A stretch of DNA of 64,000 bases from NCBI GenBank assembly GCA_049177155.1, contig CP185407.1:434001-498000 (forward strand), written 5' to 3'. The position numbers and the translations under genes were made by a program. Every line of letters starts with the position of its first letter. Position 1 is the stretch's first letter. This DNA comes from Hennigella sp049177155 (GTDB lineage: Bacteria > Bacillota_I > Bacilli_A > Mycoplasmatales > Mycoplasmoidaceae). Below, one piece after another: positions 53,929 through 64,000 of this stretch. A model generated the notes under the pieces. That model had not been told where the DNA came from, ran no database searches, and worked only from the letters and a program-made list of their open reading frames with translations.

Positions 53929-55242
53929 ATGAAAAACGAATTATCCTCTTCTAATTTAATTTTATTAATTGTCTGTATCATTTTACTTGTGATAATCATT
54001 GGCTGCGCAGCTGTTATCACTTATAAGCGCATAAGAAGAATCAAACACAATCAATCTAATAATGAGATTGAAGACTATCGATACAATCCTCTTAATAAAG
54101 AAATTAGAAGATACAAAAAATTAAGAGAAGAATATAAACAAAAATTGATTGATCAAGATTTTCTTGATCATGACAAACGTTTGCAAGATATGCAAACTAT
54201 TCTTGATGCTGAACTAGAAGAGTACAAGAATGAACAACTATTGAAGATCAATCAAGATCTTGAAAAGAACAAGAATGAATTATTGAAAGAAACATTACTA
54301 AATGTAATGCAACCATTACATTTAAAGGTGATTAATGAATCATCTGTTCATTTTTTACCTATTGAAGAAAAATATAAACCATTATTAATTGGTAAAAAAG
54401 GACAAAACATTAAGAAACTTAATGAGTTAACAAATTGCAATATTAGTATTGAAAGAGAAAACAAGTATATTGAAATCTCTTCTCCAAACCCATTAGAAAA
54501 GCAAGTTGCAATCAATACAATTAACCACTTGATTAAGTCTGAAGCTTTTGATGTTAAAGCTATAGAAAACGTTTATGCTAAAGAGCACAAACTTATTAAC
54601 CAAGAATGTATAGAAACAGGTAAGAAGTATTTAGGTATTCTAAATATCGGTATTAAAAATCCTAAAATCTTTGAATATGTTGGTAGATTAAAATATCGTT
54701 GATCATTCAACCAAAATGTTTTGCAACATTGTTATGAAGTTGCTTTAATCTGTGAACAACTAGCAAGCAAATTAGGATTGGATCCACAAACCGCAAAAGA
54801 AGTTGGATTCTTTCATGATATTGGTAAATGCATTGATTATGAATGTAGATATGATCATGTTGATACAGGTATCAAAATTGCAAAAGAATGTCAATTATCA
54901 GATGAAGTATTCAATGGCATTTTAAAACACCACAGAACAAATTGCAATGAAGATTATGTTTTATTAACTAGATGTGCTGATGCATGATCAGCAGCAAGAA
55001 CTGGTGCAAGACATACACCAAGCAAAAATGATGAACAAACTACTAAGATTGTTGAAAACAAAATTCAAAAAATTAGAGGTATTATTTCCTTTAAAGTTTC
55101 TGTAGAAAACAAGGAAATCAAAGTAATCTTCATTCCGGTTATTGCTGATAAAAAACATTATCAAGCTATTAAATTTAACATCATTAAAACAATCAAACAA
55201 GATGTTAGATTGAACAAATACCACGTATTAATCCAAGACTAA
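53929..55242 (+). CDS. rny: Ribonuclease Y
   Basis: A 437-residue membrane-anchored endoribonuclease that starts mRNA decay. N-terminal membrane segment (about residues 8-32), coiled coil (about 55-125), a KH domain with LLIGKKGQNIKKL, and an HD domain with GFFHDIGK and an HH pair in ILKHHRTN. The coiled coil is shorter than in B. subtilis RNase Y (about 520 residues). Two TGA codons are Trp. RBS GAGG. Confidence 0.94.
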
Positions 55243-55268
55243 AAAAATAGCCATTAGGCTATTTTTTT
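55241..55268. terminator. Bidirectional terminator between rny and the EIIB-like gene
   Basis: Perfect stem AAAAAAATAGCC / GGCTATTTTTTT with ATTA loop. Confidence 0.9.
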
Positions 55269-55618
55269 AATTCTAAGATTTTATCTTTAAGCGCCATTGC
55301 ACAATCACCAATTATCAATGTAACATTTGTCATAGATTTAATTACACCTTTAGTAGAAATCTTTTTCAAAAGTTCCATATTAACTTTTTCTAAATTTGTT
55401 ACTTCTACTGTAATTGTTGAAATGGTTGCAGATACAGTCACAATATTTTCAATATTGCCTAATGCTCCAACTAACAAATTAACATCGGGCAAAGCAACAG
55501 TGTTAAGCGTTAATTGATCATTAGAATTTTGCGATTGCTTTAATGCTTCTTTTTTAGCTTTTCTGTTTAAATGTCCAAAGCTAATTGCATTAAGAAATTT
55601 AGTTAATTTCTTGCCCAT
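55259..55618 (-). CDS. PTS EIIB-like domain protein without the active-site Cys
   Basis: A 119-residue protein whose C-terminal 75 residues follow the glucose-family EIIB fold: NIVTVSATISTITVEV, NMELLKKISTKGVIK and a final VTLIIGDCAMALKDKI. In real EIIB the first segment contains Cys followed by TRLR; here that position is not Cys, so phosphotransfer is unlikely. The N-terminal 35 residues are basic. It begins in a TAATG overlap with nadK. Cys-less EIIB-like proteins occur in several mycoplasmas; role unknown, perhaps regulatory. Confidence 0.8.
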   Translation of the reverse strand: MGKKLTKFLNAISFGHLNRKAKKEALKQSQNSNDQLTLNTVALPDVNLLVGALGNIENIVTVSATISTITVEVTNLEKVNMELLKKISTKGVIKSMTNVTLIIGDCAMALKDKILELKK

Positions 55619-56400
55619 TATTTCTTTTCTCCAATAATGAATACTTTTTGTAATTTGTTTAAGTATGGTTTTAATTCTTTATAGAAACCGATTCTAGCAT
55701 TTAAAGTTGTTAAAAACAACTTAATTGATGATTTAGTATCAATAGCATGTTCATAACCATCATTCATTAAAATAAGTTGGCCATTTGCTTTTAAGTTAGA
55801 TAATGTTACTTCATGATTTTCATCTAATACGACAGCGTTACCAATGGAAAGGTATTTAGCATGAGCTAAAGGTGAAACTTCTGACATTTCCCAAATCTTT
55901 GATTTGGTTAATAAGATAGCATTCTTTAATGACTTGTTTAATCCTGTTGAGCCTGTCTTAGTACAGAAACATAATCCTGATCCTCAGAATCATTCATAGT
56001 GATTGCCATTAATGGCAATGTTAGCTGAAATTGTGTTAATTCCTTCAATTAAAATTTCATTAATTGCATAGAAGATTTTACCAGCTACTTCACAAGCAAC
56101 TACATCTGGTTTATAAAAGTTATTATCATTATCAAAGAATTTGATAATAGCACCTGCATTAATTGTTAAATCAATGCTATAAAAACCAACTAAACCTGTG
56201 TTGATTAAAACCATTTTTACATCTTTTTTGCAATATGTATTGTAAGCATGAACAAACGTGCCATCTCCACCTAAAACAATAATGTTTTTAGCAGCAGGCG
56301 AAATAGTGCAACCAGCTTTTTTCAAAGCTGCTGTTAACTTTTTCTTTGCTTCTTGACTCTTTTTTGAATCATTACAATAAATAAAGAATTTTTTGTTCAT
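55618..56400 (-). CDS. nadK: NAD kinase
   Basis: A 260-residue ATP-NAD kinase making NADP+. GGDGTFVHA is the catalytic motif, INTGLVGFYS and TKTGSTGLNKSL the NAD-binding ones. TGA at 55990 is Trp, which joins two apparent fragments. Minus-strand -10 TATAAT at 56418-56423 and AGGAA RBS. Coupled to the EIIB-like gene. Confidence 0.93.
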
Positions 56401-56417
56401 AAGATAATTCCTATCAC

Positions 56418-56439
56418 ATTATAATTTAAAATATATATA
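56418..56439. promoter_or_regulatory. Divergent nadK / trpS promoter region
   Basis: Minus-strand TATAAT at 56418-56423 for nadK; on the plus strand TATAAG at 56434-56439 ends 4 bases before the trpS ATG, so trpS could be leaderless. Confidence 0.4.
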
Positions 56440-56443
56440 AGTT

Positions 56444-57481
56444 ATGAAAAACACAAATCACAAACCAATAATGTTAAGTGGTATTCAACCATCTAACAGA
56501 ATCACACTGGGTAACTACCTAGGAGCAATCAAGCCATATGTGCAAACTGCAGATATGTTTGATATGTATGTCTTTGTTGCTGATTTACATGCAATAACTA
56601 ATACATTTGATCCTGAAAAATTACAAGCAAACAGAAAAGAAACTGTTTGCATGTATTATGCTTGTGGACTAGACTTTAACAAAGTTAAAATCTTCTATCA
56701 ATCAGATGTTAAGAGTCATACAGAATTAGCTCATGTCTTAACTTGTCATACAACTTTAGGTGAACTAAATAGAATGACACAATTTAAGGACAAAGCAAAG
56801 AAGGCTGTAGGCAATGGAACAGAAATGATCCCTACGGGATTATTAATGTATCCAGTGCTAATGGCTGCTGATATTTTACTATATGATGCTAGTGCAGTTA
56901 TTGTTGGTTCTGACCAAAAGCAACATATGGAATTAGCAAGAAACATTGCTGAAAGAATGAACAAAAAATATGCTAAGAGAAATGGTGGTAAACCATTGTT
57001 TATTGTTCCTGAACCATACATTTTAAAAACTGGTGCAAGAATTATGGATTTACAAGATCCATCTATTAAGATGTCTAAATCTAACACTAATGAAAAAGGA
57101 ACTATCTTTGTGATGGATAGTCCTGAAATCATTGCTGAAAAAATTAGAAAAGCTAAAACTGATAGCTTTAACAAAGTTAAATATGACAAGGAAAAACAAC
57201 CTGGTATTTCTAACTTAATAGAAATCTATGCTGCTTTAACTGGCATGAGCTTTGGTGATATTGAAAAAGCTTATAAGACTGCACCAAACTATGGTGTCTT
57301 CAAAGAAGATTTAATAAAACTTGTTTGTGATGAACTAAATAAATTACAAGCTAGATTCAAAGAAGCATTAAAAATCTATGATGAAAAATTAGTTCCTATT
57401 CTTGAAAAGAATGCTAAGGAATGTTCAAAGATTGTTAATGAAAAAACAGAATCTGTTTATAAAGCAATTGGAATTAAGTAA
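56444..57481 (+). CDS. trpS: Tryptophanyl-tRNA synthetase
   Basis: A 345-residue class Ic synthetase. GIQPSNRITLGNYLGAI contains the HIGH-equivalent TLGN, and IKMSKSN is the KMSKS loop. In this code it must charge tRNAs reading both UGA and UGG. It has no internal TGA. Ends in a TAATG overlap with the HAD gene. Confidence 0.96.
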   Translation: MKNTNHKPIMLSGIQPSNRITLGNYLGAIKPYVQTADMFDMYVFVADLHAITNTFDPEKLQANRKETVCMYYACGLDFNKVKIFYQSDVKSHTELAHVLTCHTTLGELNRMTQFKDKAKKAVGNGTEMIPTGLLMYPVLMAADILLYDASAVIVGSDQKQHMELARNIAERMNKKYAKRNGGKPLFIVPEPYILKTGARIMDLQDPSIKMSKSNTNEKGTIFVMDSPEIIAEKIRKAKTDSFNKVKYDKEKQPGISNLIEIYAALTGMSFGDIEKAYKTAPNYGVFKEDLIKLVCDELNKLQARFKEALKIYDEKLVPILEKNAKECSKIVNEKTESVYKAIGIK

Positions 57482-58485
57482 TGGCAAAGAAGGCAAAGAA
57501 ACGCTTGCCTCAACATGTTATTCATAGAAGAATAAATAAGAGACTAGCAAAAGTTAAATTTGATAAACGTTGTTTAATTTGTACCGATTTAGATGGTACT
57601 TTGTTAAACAAAGATTGTTATATACGTTCTTATTCAAGAGAAGTAATCAATGCCCTAAACAAACAAGGACATATTGTTTGTCTATTTACTGCTAGAGCTT
57701 TAAGAGGCAGTTATACTTTCTATCGTCAACTACGTTTAAAAACTCCTCTTGTAAATTACAACGGATCTATAATCCATAATCCATCTAATCCAGGTTTTAC
57801 TCCTATTTGCTTCTATATTAATACAGAAGTTATTTATAAAATCTTTGCTAGACCTAAAATCCAAGATTTAATCTTGAACGTTATTTTTGAAACTCCAGAT
57901 GGTACATTCTTTTTAAAAGATTATCGTCACAAAGTTTCAAACAAACAAGTTAAGGCTGAACTTGCTAAGTTCAACATCTATACAACAAATGATGTTCAAT
58001 TTGTTTCTGATGACTTTGCTAAATTAAGAAATGGAGCTTATTCAATTCTAATTGAATTAAGAGACATGAGCAAAGCTAAGATTGTTGAAGAAGAAATTAA
58101 AAAGATTTGTTCTTCAGTAGTTGTTAGAAGTTGAACAGAAGAACACGTTGGTACTATTATTGAAATTAATAGTACTTTCCCATCTAAAGGTTTAGCATTG
58201 AGATATCTTTCAGTATATTATGATATCCCACTTGATAGATGCTATGCCTTTGGTGATAATGATAACGATAAAGAAATGCTTTCTATCGCTGGTCATGGCT
58301 ATGCCATGAAAAATGGTGCAGAAGTTGCAAAGAAAGCTGCTAAGCATGTAACCAAATACACTAACCATGAACAAGGTGTGGCTAGAGAATTAAATAGAAT
58401 ATTTAAACTTGGTTTGGATGTTGAAATCAACAAAAACTTGAAGTTTGAAGACAACAAACAAATAGTAACTAAAGTTGATAATTAG
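57481..58485 (+). CDS. Cof-type HAD-superfamily phosphatase
   Basis: A 334-residue HAD hydrolase with a basic 30-residue N-terminal extension. CTDLDGTLLN (nucleophile Asp36, Asp38), motif II region CLFTARA, and motif IV AFGDNDNDKEML place it in the IIB (Cof) group, which dephosphorylates small molecules such as sugar phosphates and FMN. TGA at 58135 is Trp. Substrate cannot be told. Confidence 0.9.
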
Positions 58486-58508
58486 TTAAAATTTTTCATA
58501 TATATATA

Positions 58509-58514
58509 TATAAT
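58509..58514 (+). promoter_or_regulatory. -10 box of the 58552 lipoprotein gene
   Basis: TATAAT at the end of an (AT)n run, 37 bases before the ATG. The (TA)n run at 58499-58513 could vary in length by slippage. Confidence 0.45.
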
Positions 58515-58551
58515 TTTTACATAAGAAATCACACTTATAGAAAGTTTATAT

Positions 58552-59379
58552 ATGAAACTAAAAAGTAAATTATTACCAATAGTTGCAATTGCTGCTTCAG
58601 CAGCTATTGCTTTACCAACAATTGCTAGTTGTACTACTGAAGATATTGGTGGAGGTGGAGAAGGTGGTTTTGATCCAATCACTCTATCTTATGGCTTTGA
58701 ACTAGAAGAAGGCGAATATGGTCCAAAGATAACTGATTATGAAGAACAATATGGTGAATATGTATTCGCTCCTGGGTCATTAGGCGCCAATCCAACTCTT
58801 CCTCAACTACAAAAAGCTTATTTTAACTTAATAGAAGAACACCCCGGAATTTTAGCTGAAGATTTAATTATTGAGTTCAACCGCTATGCTCAAGAACTAT
58901 TAGAAGAAAATCCATTTGTTGTTTTCTATGGTAGATTTGAAGTTACTTTATATGACTTTGATGCTGAAACTGGATTAGCTACATTCACAATCTTCCATAA
59001 ATATTACGTTGAAGATGCATTGTCAAGAGAAGCTTATATTAATTATGTTTACTTCCATAATGTTAAATTATCTCTAATTGGATCAAGACATTTATATTAC
59101 CTAGCTTATGATGGTGTTGATGCTACTGAAATATTAGATGATACTGATAGATCAAACACATTAGAAGCTGCTCAAGAAGATAAACAATGAGAAATGAGCT
59201 GAACATTTGTTAACCCAATTTCTGGTGAATATAGACCATACTATATGTATTGAGACTATTTAAATGCTGATGCTGAATTTGCAGCAGATGATTTGGGTGG
59301 CGAACCAAATGCTGCTGATTGTTTCGCAACATGAGCACAATACGGTAAACTACCACACCATTTAATTAGCTATCGATAA
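58552..59379 (+). CDS. Lipoprotein of unknown function (275 aa)
   Basis: Signal peptide MKLKSKLLPIVA plus hydrophobic core, lipobox IASC with Cys at residue 27, then a Gly-rich linker and an acidic, Tyr-rich mature part with no known domain. The same N-terminal pattern occurs in the 285-residue lipoprotein at 16510. TGA codons are Trp. RBS AGAAAG. Monocistronic, with its own terminator. Confidence 0.85.
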
Positions 59380-59380
59380 T

Positions 59381-59406
59381 AAAAACAGGCGATGCCTGTT
59401 TTTTTT
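59381..59406. terminator. Terminator between lipoprotein and alaS
   Basis: Stem AAAAACAGGC / GCCTGTTTTT with GAT loop; T run on the plus strand, A run on the minus side for alaS. Confidence 0.9.
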
Positions 59407-62113
59407 ATTTCATCTTTTTAACTAATTCCACAATCTTTGGTAAGTTATCTGCTGTTAAACAAGATCCTTGGCAGTAGTTATCTTTACCGCCACCACGGCC
59501 TGATGTTAAGTTATTAATTTCTTTAATAACTTCACTAGCAGATTTAACTGATGCTTTAGGATGTTTACAAACTATATAAGATAGCTTATCTGTTTGGTTA
59601 ACAATGACAAAACCATTGTTAGGATACTTATTAACTATTGCTTGAGCAAACGGTGCTAATACATTAGAAGGAATGTTATTTAGTTGTACTAAATGATATT
59701 GTTTATTATCACTTACTTTAACTTCATTAACTAATTGATCAACCATCTTTAATGAAGCATTCTTTTTAAAGGCAACCAATTCTTTATAGAATTGATCGTT
59801 AAGTTCATCAATTAAAATAGTGTTATCCTTAACTGCTTGTCAGTTGTCTTGTAGTTTAACTGCTTTAACTTTGTTAATGAATTGTTTGTTGTCAAATCCA
59901 GATTCATTAATTTCTTTATTAATAAGATCAAGTTTAGCTTGTAGATTACTATTAAGTTCATTAATAGTGTGGTTAGTGTTGGCATTAGTTACAATACCTT
60001 CTAATCTTCAAGCACCAGAACCTTTAGATGTTAGCTTTAAGATATGGAATTGTTCTATTTGACTAGTATTGCTTACATGTCTACCAGCACATATTTCTAT
60101 AGAAATATCGCCTACTTGTACAACACGTAGTTTACCTTTAACTTTAGCATACACTTCTTCGAAGTATGCTAATGCTCCCATATCTTGTGCTTCTTGTAAG
60201 GTTTTTAAATGTGTAGTTACAGGTAAAGCCTGTTTAATTCATTTATTAATTAAACTTTCTACTTGTTCTAGTTGTTGATCAGTAAGTTTCTTTGGTCATT
60301 GGAAATCAAAAGTTAATTTATGGTGGGTTTTCAAAGCTCCCATTTGTTTGATGTTCACATCAACAGTTTGTTTTAGTGCTGCTTGAACTAAATGTTCAGT
60401 AGTATGTGTTGCAGCAATAATAGCTTTAGCTTGTAGATCAACACTTACTTTAACTTTAGTTCCTAAAGCAATGTCAAGACCTTTAACTCCTACTATCGAG
60501 TGGAAATGTTGACCATTAGGTCCTTTGATAACATCATAAACTTTTAGTTTATTGTTGTTTAGTTCAATTCAACCTCAGTCTGATACTTCACCACCACATG
60601 TTGCATATAATACAGTCTTATCTAACACAACTCAGTTGTGTTTGTCGTCTATTACTCTGTCAATCTTGTTGAAGTCTTGATCAAAGATCCCAATTACTTT
60701 AGCTTCAGTTTCATTCTTGTCATAGAAGAATAGTGATTCTTCGTGATAGTCCATTAAAGTAGCATTTTGAATGGCCATAGCTTTAGTTGGAGCAACAGTT
60801 TTTGAAACTTGTGAATGTTGTTCTTGACATTTCTTAAAACCATTCATGTCAACTTTAACATTATTTTCAGCAGCTAACTCTTGAGTTAGTTCAATAGGGA
60901 AACCATAAGTATCTAATAATTTAAAAGCTACATCTCCAGCTATAGCATTATTCTTAATGCTATGTTCAAACAATTCCATACCTTTTTTAAGAGTTTGTTT
61001 GAATTGACTTTCTTCTTTTTCTAAAGTGGTAACCACTTTAGCTTTTTCATTTGTTAAGTATGGATAGTAGTCATTCATTGATTTAACTATTGCTTCAACT
61101 ACAGTTTTAACAATTGAACCACTTATATTTAATTTGTGAGCATAGATAATTGCTCTACGAGCAAGCTTTCTAATAATATACCCACGATCTTTATTGCTTG
61201 GGATAGCTCCGTCAGCAATAGCAAATGTACAAGCTTTTATATGGTCAGCAATTATTCTAAAAGCATAATTGATTTGTGTTTGTTCTTTACTTGGATGTAA
61301 GTAATTGTCAGGGTTATAAACTTTGTCTGTTAAAGTAGCAATAGCTTTGATGATATCTTGATAGATATCAATTTCAAAGTTAGTGTAGGTATCTTGTAAT
61401 ACACATGCCAATCTTTCTAGTCCAGAACCAGTATCAATATTCTTATGAGCTAATTCTGTGTAGTTGTTTTTACCATCGTTATTGTATTGACTAAATACAA
61501 TATTTCAAATTTCTACATAACGATCATTTTCAATATCTTCTTTGAAGAGTTTTTCTCCAAGATGTTTTGGATCAAACTTTTCACCACGATCGTAATAGAT
61601 TTCACTACACGGACCGCAAGGACCTTGTCCTACATCTCAGAAGTTACGGTCTTTGTTACACTTAACAATATGAGTTGGATCAATACCGCATTTTACTCAC
61701 ATGTCATATGCGTCTGTGTCATCTTGATAAACAGTAATATATAGTCTTGATACTTCCAAACCAAACACTTTAGTTAATAGTTCATAACCTCAAGTGATTG
61801 CTTCAGTCTTGAAGTAATCACCAATAGAGAAGTTACCTAACATTTCAAAGAAAGTGTGGTGTCTAGATGTCAAACCAACATTTTCAATATCATTAGTTCT
61901 AATAGCCTTTTGGCTATTAACCAATCTTCTTGATGGCGGATTTTCAATACCACTAAAGTATTTTTTTAAAGTAGCAACACCTGAGTTGATCCAAATTAAA
62001 GATGGATCATTAACAGGGATTAAAGATTTAGATGGCACTTCAAAATGGCCTTTAGACTTTCAAAAGTCTAATCATGCTTTTCTAATCTTGTTAGTAGTTC
62101 ATGAAGTTGCCAT
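59405..62113 (-). CDS. alaS: Alanyl-tRNA synthetase
   Basis: A 902-residue class IIc synthetase. N-terminal catalytic core with TSRHHTFFEMLGNFSIGDYFK and GCGPCSEIYYD-like PCGPCSEIYYDRG, the editing domain with zinc ligands HTTEH and CAGRH (both His and the Cys retained), and a C-Ala domain with SGRGGGKDNYCQGS. Many TGA codons are Trp, so it appears as several pieces under the standard code. It starts 1 base after the mnmA stop, making an mnmA-alaS operon. Confidence 0.96.
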
Positions 62114-62114
62114 A

Positions 62115-63230
62115 CTATTTAATTATCTTTCTTATTTCTCCACATCCTAAACAAATTTTGTTTTTATAAATAACTGCATATTGTCCAGGTGTTACTGATA
62201 ATGTTTTATCATAAGTTAAAATTCATTTACCATTTATCTTTTTCAAAGTTTTAACTTTGATTAATTTTTGTAAATGTCTAAATCTAACTTTTAAGTTAGA
62301 TAAAGATTTAGAGCTAGTTGGATTAATGAAGTTAAAAGGTCCAAGTTCACACTTAGTGCTTAATAAATATTTTTCTTTATCCGCTTGCGCGCACACATAA
62401 ATAATTTTCTTTTTAACGTCTTTGCCGCAAACGAAATACTTATTTGCTTGTCCAGAAAGGTGCAAATCTTTGTTTTGACCCAAAGTATAGTACATGGTGC
62501 CAACGTGGCTTCCAACCACTTTTTTGTTACTAATATCAACTATCTTGCCTGGTTGGTTAGGGATGTAGTTACCCAAAAATTCTTGAAATTGTCTCTTACC
62601 AATAAAACATATTCCCATTGAATCTTTTCGATCTCAATTTGGTAATTTTATTTTCTTAGCTAATTGTCTAACTTCAACTTTAGTGAAGTTAGCTAGAGGG
62701 AAGATTACATTCGCTAATTGTTTTTGATTTAAATCTGACAAGAAATAAGTTTGATCTTTAGTTAGGTCCTTTGGCATCAATAAGAATGTTCCATTCTTGT
62801 TTTGCTTTAAAGCTGCATAGTGACCGGTTGCTAAATAATCAGCTTTAAATTTATTTAAAGCATACTTTCTAAATGCTTCAAACTTAATATATTTATTGCA
62901 TAACACATCTGGGTTAGGTGTTAATGATTTCTTATATTGTGTGATGAAATATTTAAAAACATCATCTCAATATTCTTTAATAAATTCCACTTTGTGTAAT
63001 TTAAGTTTGAAGAAGTCAGCAACTTTCTTAGCTGCTAAATAATCAACATTACTTTCACAACCATCAGGTAATTTTTTGTTGTGACCTTTAATATCGTTAT
63101 TTATAACGGTATCTCAGTTTTGCATAAAAACAGGAATAACTTTGTAGCCTTGCTTTAAAAGTAAATAACAAGAAACAGCAGAGTCAACGCCTCCGCTTAG
63201 ACCAAGTACAACTGTTTTTTTCTTCATCAT
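62115..63230 (-). CDS. mnmA: tRNA-specific 2-thiouridylase MnmA
   Basis: A 371-residue enzyme that puts sulfur on C2 of U34 in tRNAs for Lys, Glu and Gln. GLSGGVDSAV is the PP-loop, PDVLCNKYIKF holds the first catalytic Cys, YLATGHYA follows, and DSMGICFIGKRQF has the second Cys. Two adjacent ATG codons (63230 and 63227) could start it. Minus-strand TATAAT at 63243-63248 is 12 bases before the ATG. First gene of the mnmA-alaS operon. Confidence 0.95.
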
Positions 63231-63242
63231 ATTTATGAATTA

Positions 63243-63378
63243 ATTATAATTCAATAAATAACAAGTTATTTATTGAATAGTTATCTGTAATTTTTAATAG
63301 GGGAAGATAAATACCTTTAGGTATTTATATTAGACTATTAAAGATATATAGTTGTTTTTATCTTGTAAAAACAAGATA
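63243..63378. promoter_or_regulatory. mnmA / uvrA divergent region with three inverted repeats
   Basis: After the mnmA -10 box there is a perfect 13-base inverted repeat TTCAATAAATAAC / GTTATTTATTGAA with AA spacer (63250-63277). Then ATAAATACC / GGTATTTAT with TTTA loop (63307-63328), and TATCTTGT / ACAAGATA with AAAA loop (63359-63378) ending 11 bases before the uvrA ATG. None has a proper T run. A uvrA -10 box is not obvious. Confidence 0.6.
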
Positions 63379-63389
63379 TATTTATTTTT

Positions 63390-64000
63390 ATGGCAAAACA
63401 AGACTTACACAATAATATCTATGTCCAAGGGGCAAGACAAAATAACTTAAAGAATGTTAATGTAGTTATTCCAAAGAATAAACTAGTAGTAATGACTGGT
63501 TTATCTGGTTCAGGAAAATCATCATTAGCTTTTAATACAATTTATGCTGAAGGCCAAAGACGATATCTAGAATCATTGTCTAGTTATGCTAGACAATTTC
63601 TAGGTAATAACGATAAACCTGATGTTGATTCGATTGAGGGTTTACTTCCAGCAATTTCTATTGATCAAAAGACTACAAGCAACAACCCAAGATCAACAGT
63701 TGGTACTGTTACTGAAATCTATGACTATTTAAGATTGCTATGATCAAGAATTGGTGTTCCATATTGTCCTAGAGGACACGGTCCAATTAAGACACTAACA
63801 ACAAAACAAATTGTTGATAAGATTTATTTAGATTTCAAACAAGAAAGCAAGATTCAAATTTTAGCTCCTATTGCTTATAAGCAAAAAGGAACTTTTGCTA
63901 AAGAGTTAGCTAAGCTAAAACTTGATGGTTTCTTACGAGTAAGAATTGATAATATTATCTATTCTCTAGATGACAAAATCGACTTAGATAAAAACAAATT
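63390..64000 (+). CDS. uvrA: UvrA excinuclease subunit (N-terminal part, cut by window end)
   Basis: The damage-recognition ATPase of nucleotide excision repair. MTGLSGSGKSSLAFNTIYAEGQRRYLESLSSYARQFL is represented by Walker A GLSGSGKSSL and the following UvrA-specific segment, then ISIDQKTTSNNPRSTVGTVTEIYDYLRLL. TGA at 63741 is Trp; the frame is open to the window end. The first zinc-module entry reads YCPRGHGPI. Confidence 0.95.

Noticed and set aside
56746..57189. A 147-codon minus-strand frame.
   Set aside because: Antisense to the conserved trpS coding sequence; trpS is unmistakable.
59405..62113. Loss of AlaRS editing, as in some mycoplasma synthetases.
   Set aside because: The zinc ligands HTTEH and CxxxH (CAGRH) are all present; only flanking residues differ.

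Overview
The window is chromosomal DNA from a mollicute of the Mycoplasma type. TGA sits inside almost every conserved gene at tryptophan positions, so UGA is read as Trp. The DNA is very AT-rich, genes are tightly packed, lipoprotein signal peptides are frequent, and gene order still follows Firmicute ancestors (rpoD-trmK-nif3, mraZ-rsmH-ftsZ, pgsA-cinA-recA, cmk-der). I cannot name the species. The 16S gene looks divergent from the mycoplasma sequences I can recall. Nearly all long genes appear broken if TGA is read as stop; coordinates here were rebuilt by reading TGA as Trp.

Layout. 1-2.3 kb: end of guaB and two membrane or exported proteins. 2.3-5.4 kb: ruvX, trmR, trhP1, trhP2, a tRNA wobble-uridine modification cluster. 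5.4-8.5 kb: a glycosyltransferase, with galU-galE on the minus strand. 8.5-14.7 kb: one long plus-strand operon for a lipid kinase, deoxynucleoside salvage (deoD, deoC, a phosphosugar mutase) and glycolysis (tpiA, gpmI). 14.7-17.4 kb: two minus-strand lipoproteins. 17.7-22.65 kb: a 16S-23S-5S rRNA operon with clear promoter and RNase III processing stems. 22.65-26.2 kb: an accessory zone with a xenobiotic acetyltransferase, a truncated second 5S copy, repeated terminators, a small membrane protein, a GxGYxYP-family lipoprotein and a flavin reductase-like protein. 26.2-29.7 kb: an exported PepD-like peptidase, deoA and a small membrane peptide. 29.8-37.9 kb: rpoD, trmK, nif3, a NifU-like protein, leuS, a DEAD-box helicase and pepA. 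38-45.5 kb: the division cluster (mraZ, rsmH, an FtsA-position protein, an unusual ftsZ), CIRCE-dnaJ-grpE and asnS. 45.5-51.2 kb: pgsA, cinA, a membrane protein, recA, and mgtA with a structured leader. 51.2-58.5 kb: cmk-der, a tail-anchored protein, rny, nadK with an EIIB-like protein, trpS and a HAD phosphatase. 58.5-64 kb: a lipoprotein, mnmA-alaS and the start of uvrA.

How the genes fit together. DeoD, DeoA, the phosphosugar mutase and DeoC together turn deoxynucleosides into acetaldehyde and glyceraldehyde-3-phosphate, which enters glycolysis through tpiA and gpmI in the same operon. GalU and GalE supply UDP-hexoses and the GT4 enzyme may use them for glycolipids. Regulation visible in the DNA includes MraZ boxes, a CIRCE operator, very short or absent mRNA leaders, and a leader before mgtA with alternative pairings and a small ORF. 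The least ordinary items are the mgtA leader, the FtsZ with a long N-terminal tail and altered GTP loop, the 5S duplication around the acetyltransferase, the GxGYxYP lipoprotein, and the small peptide gene at 29.4 kb. No tRNA genes, CRISPR arrays or insertion sequences were recognised.
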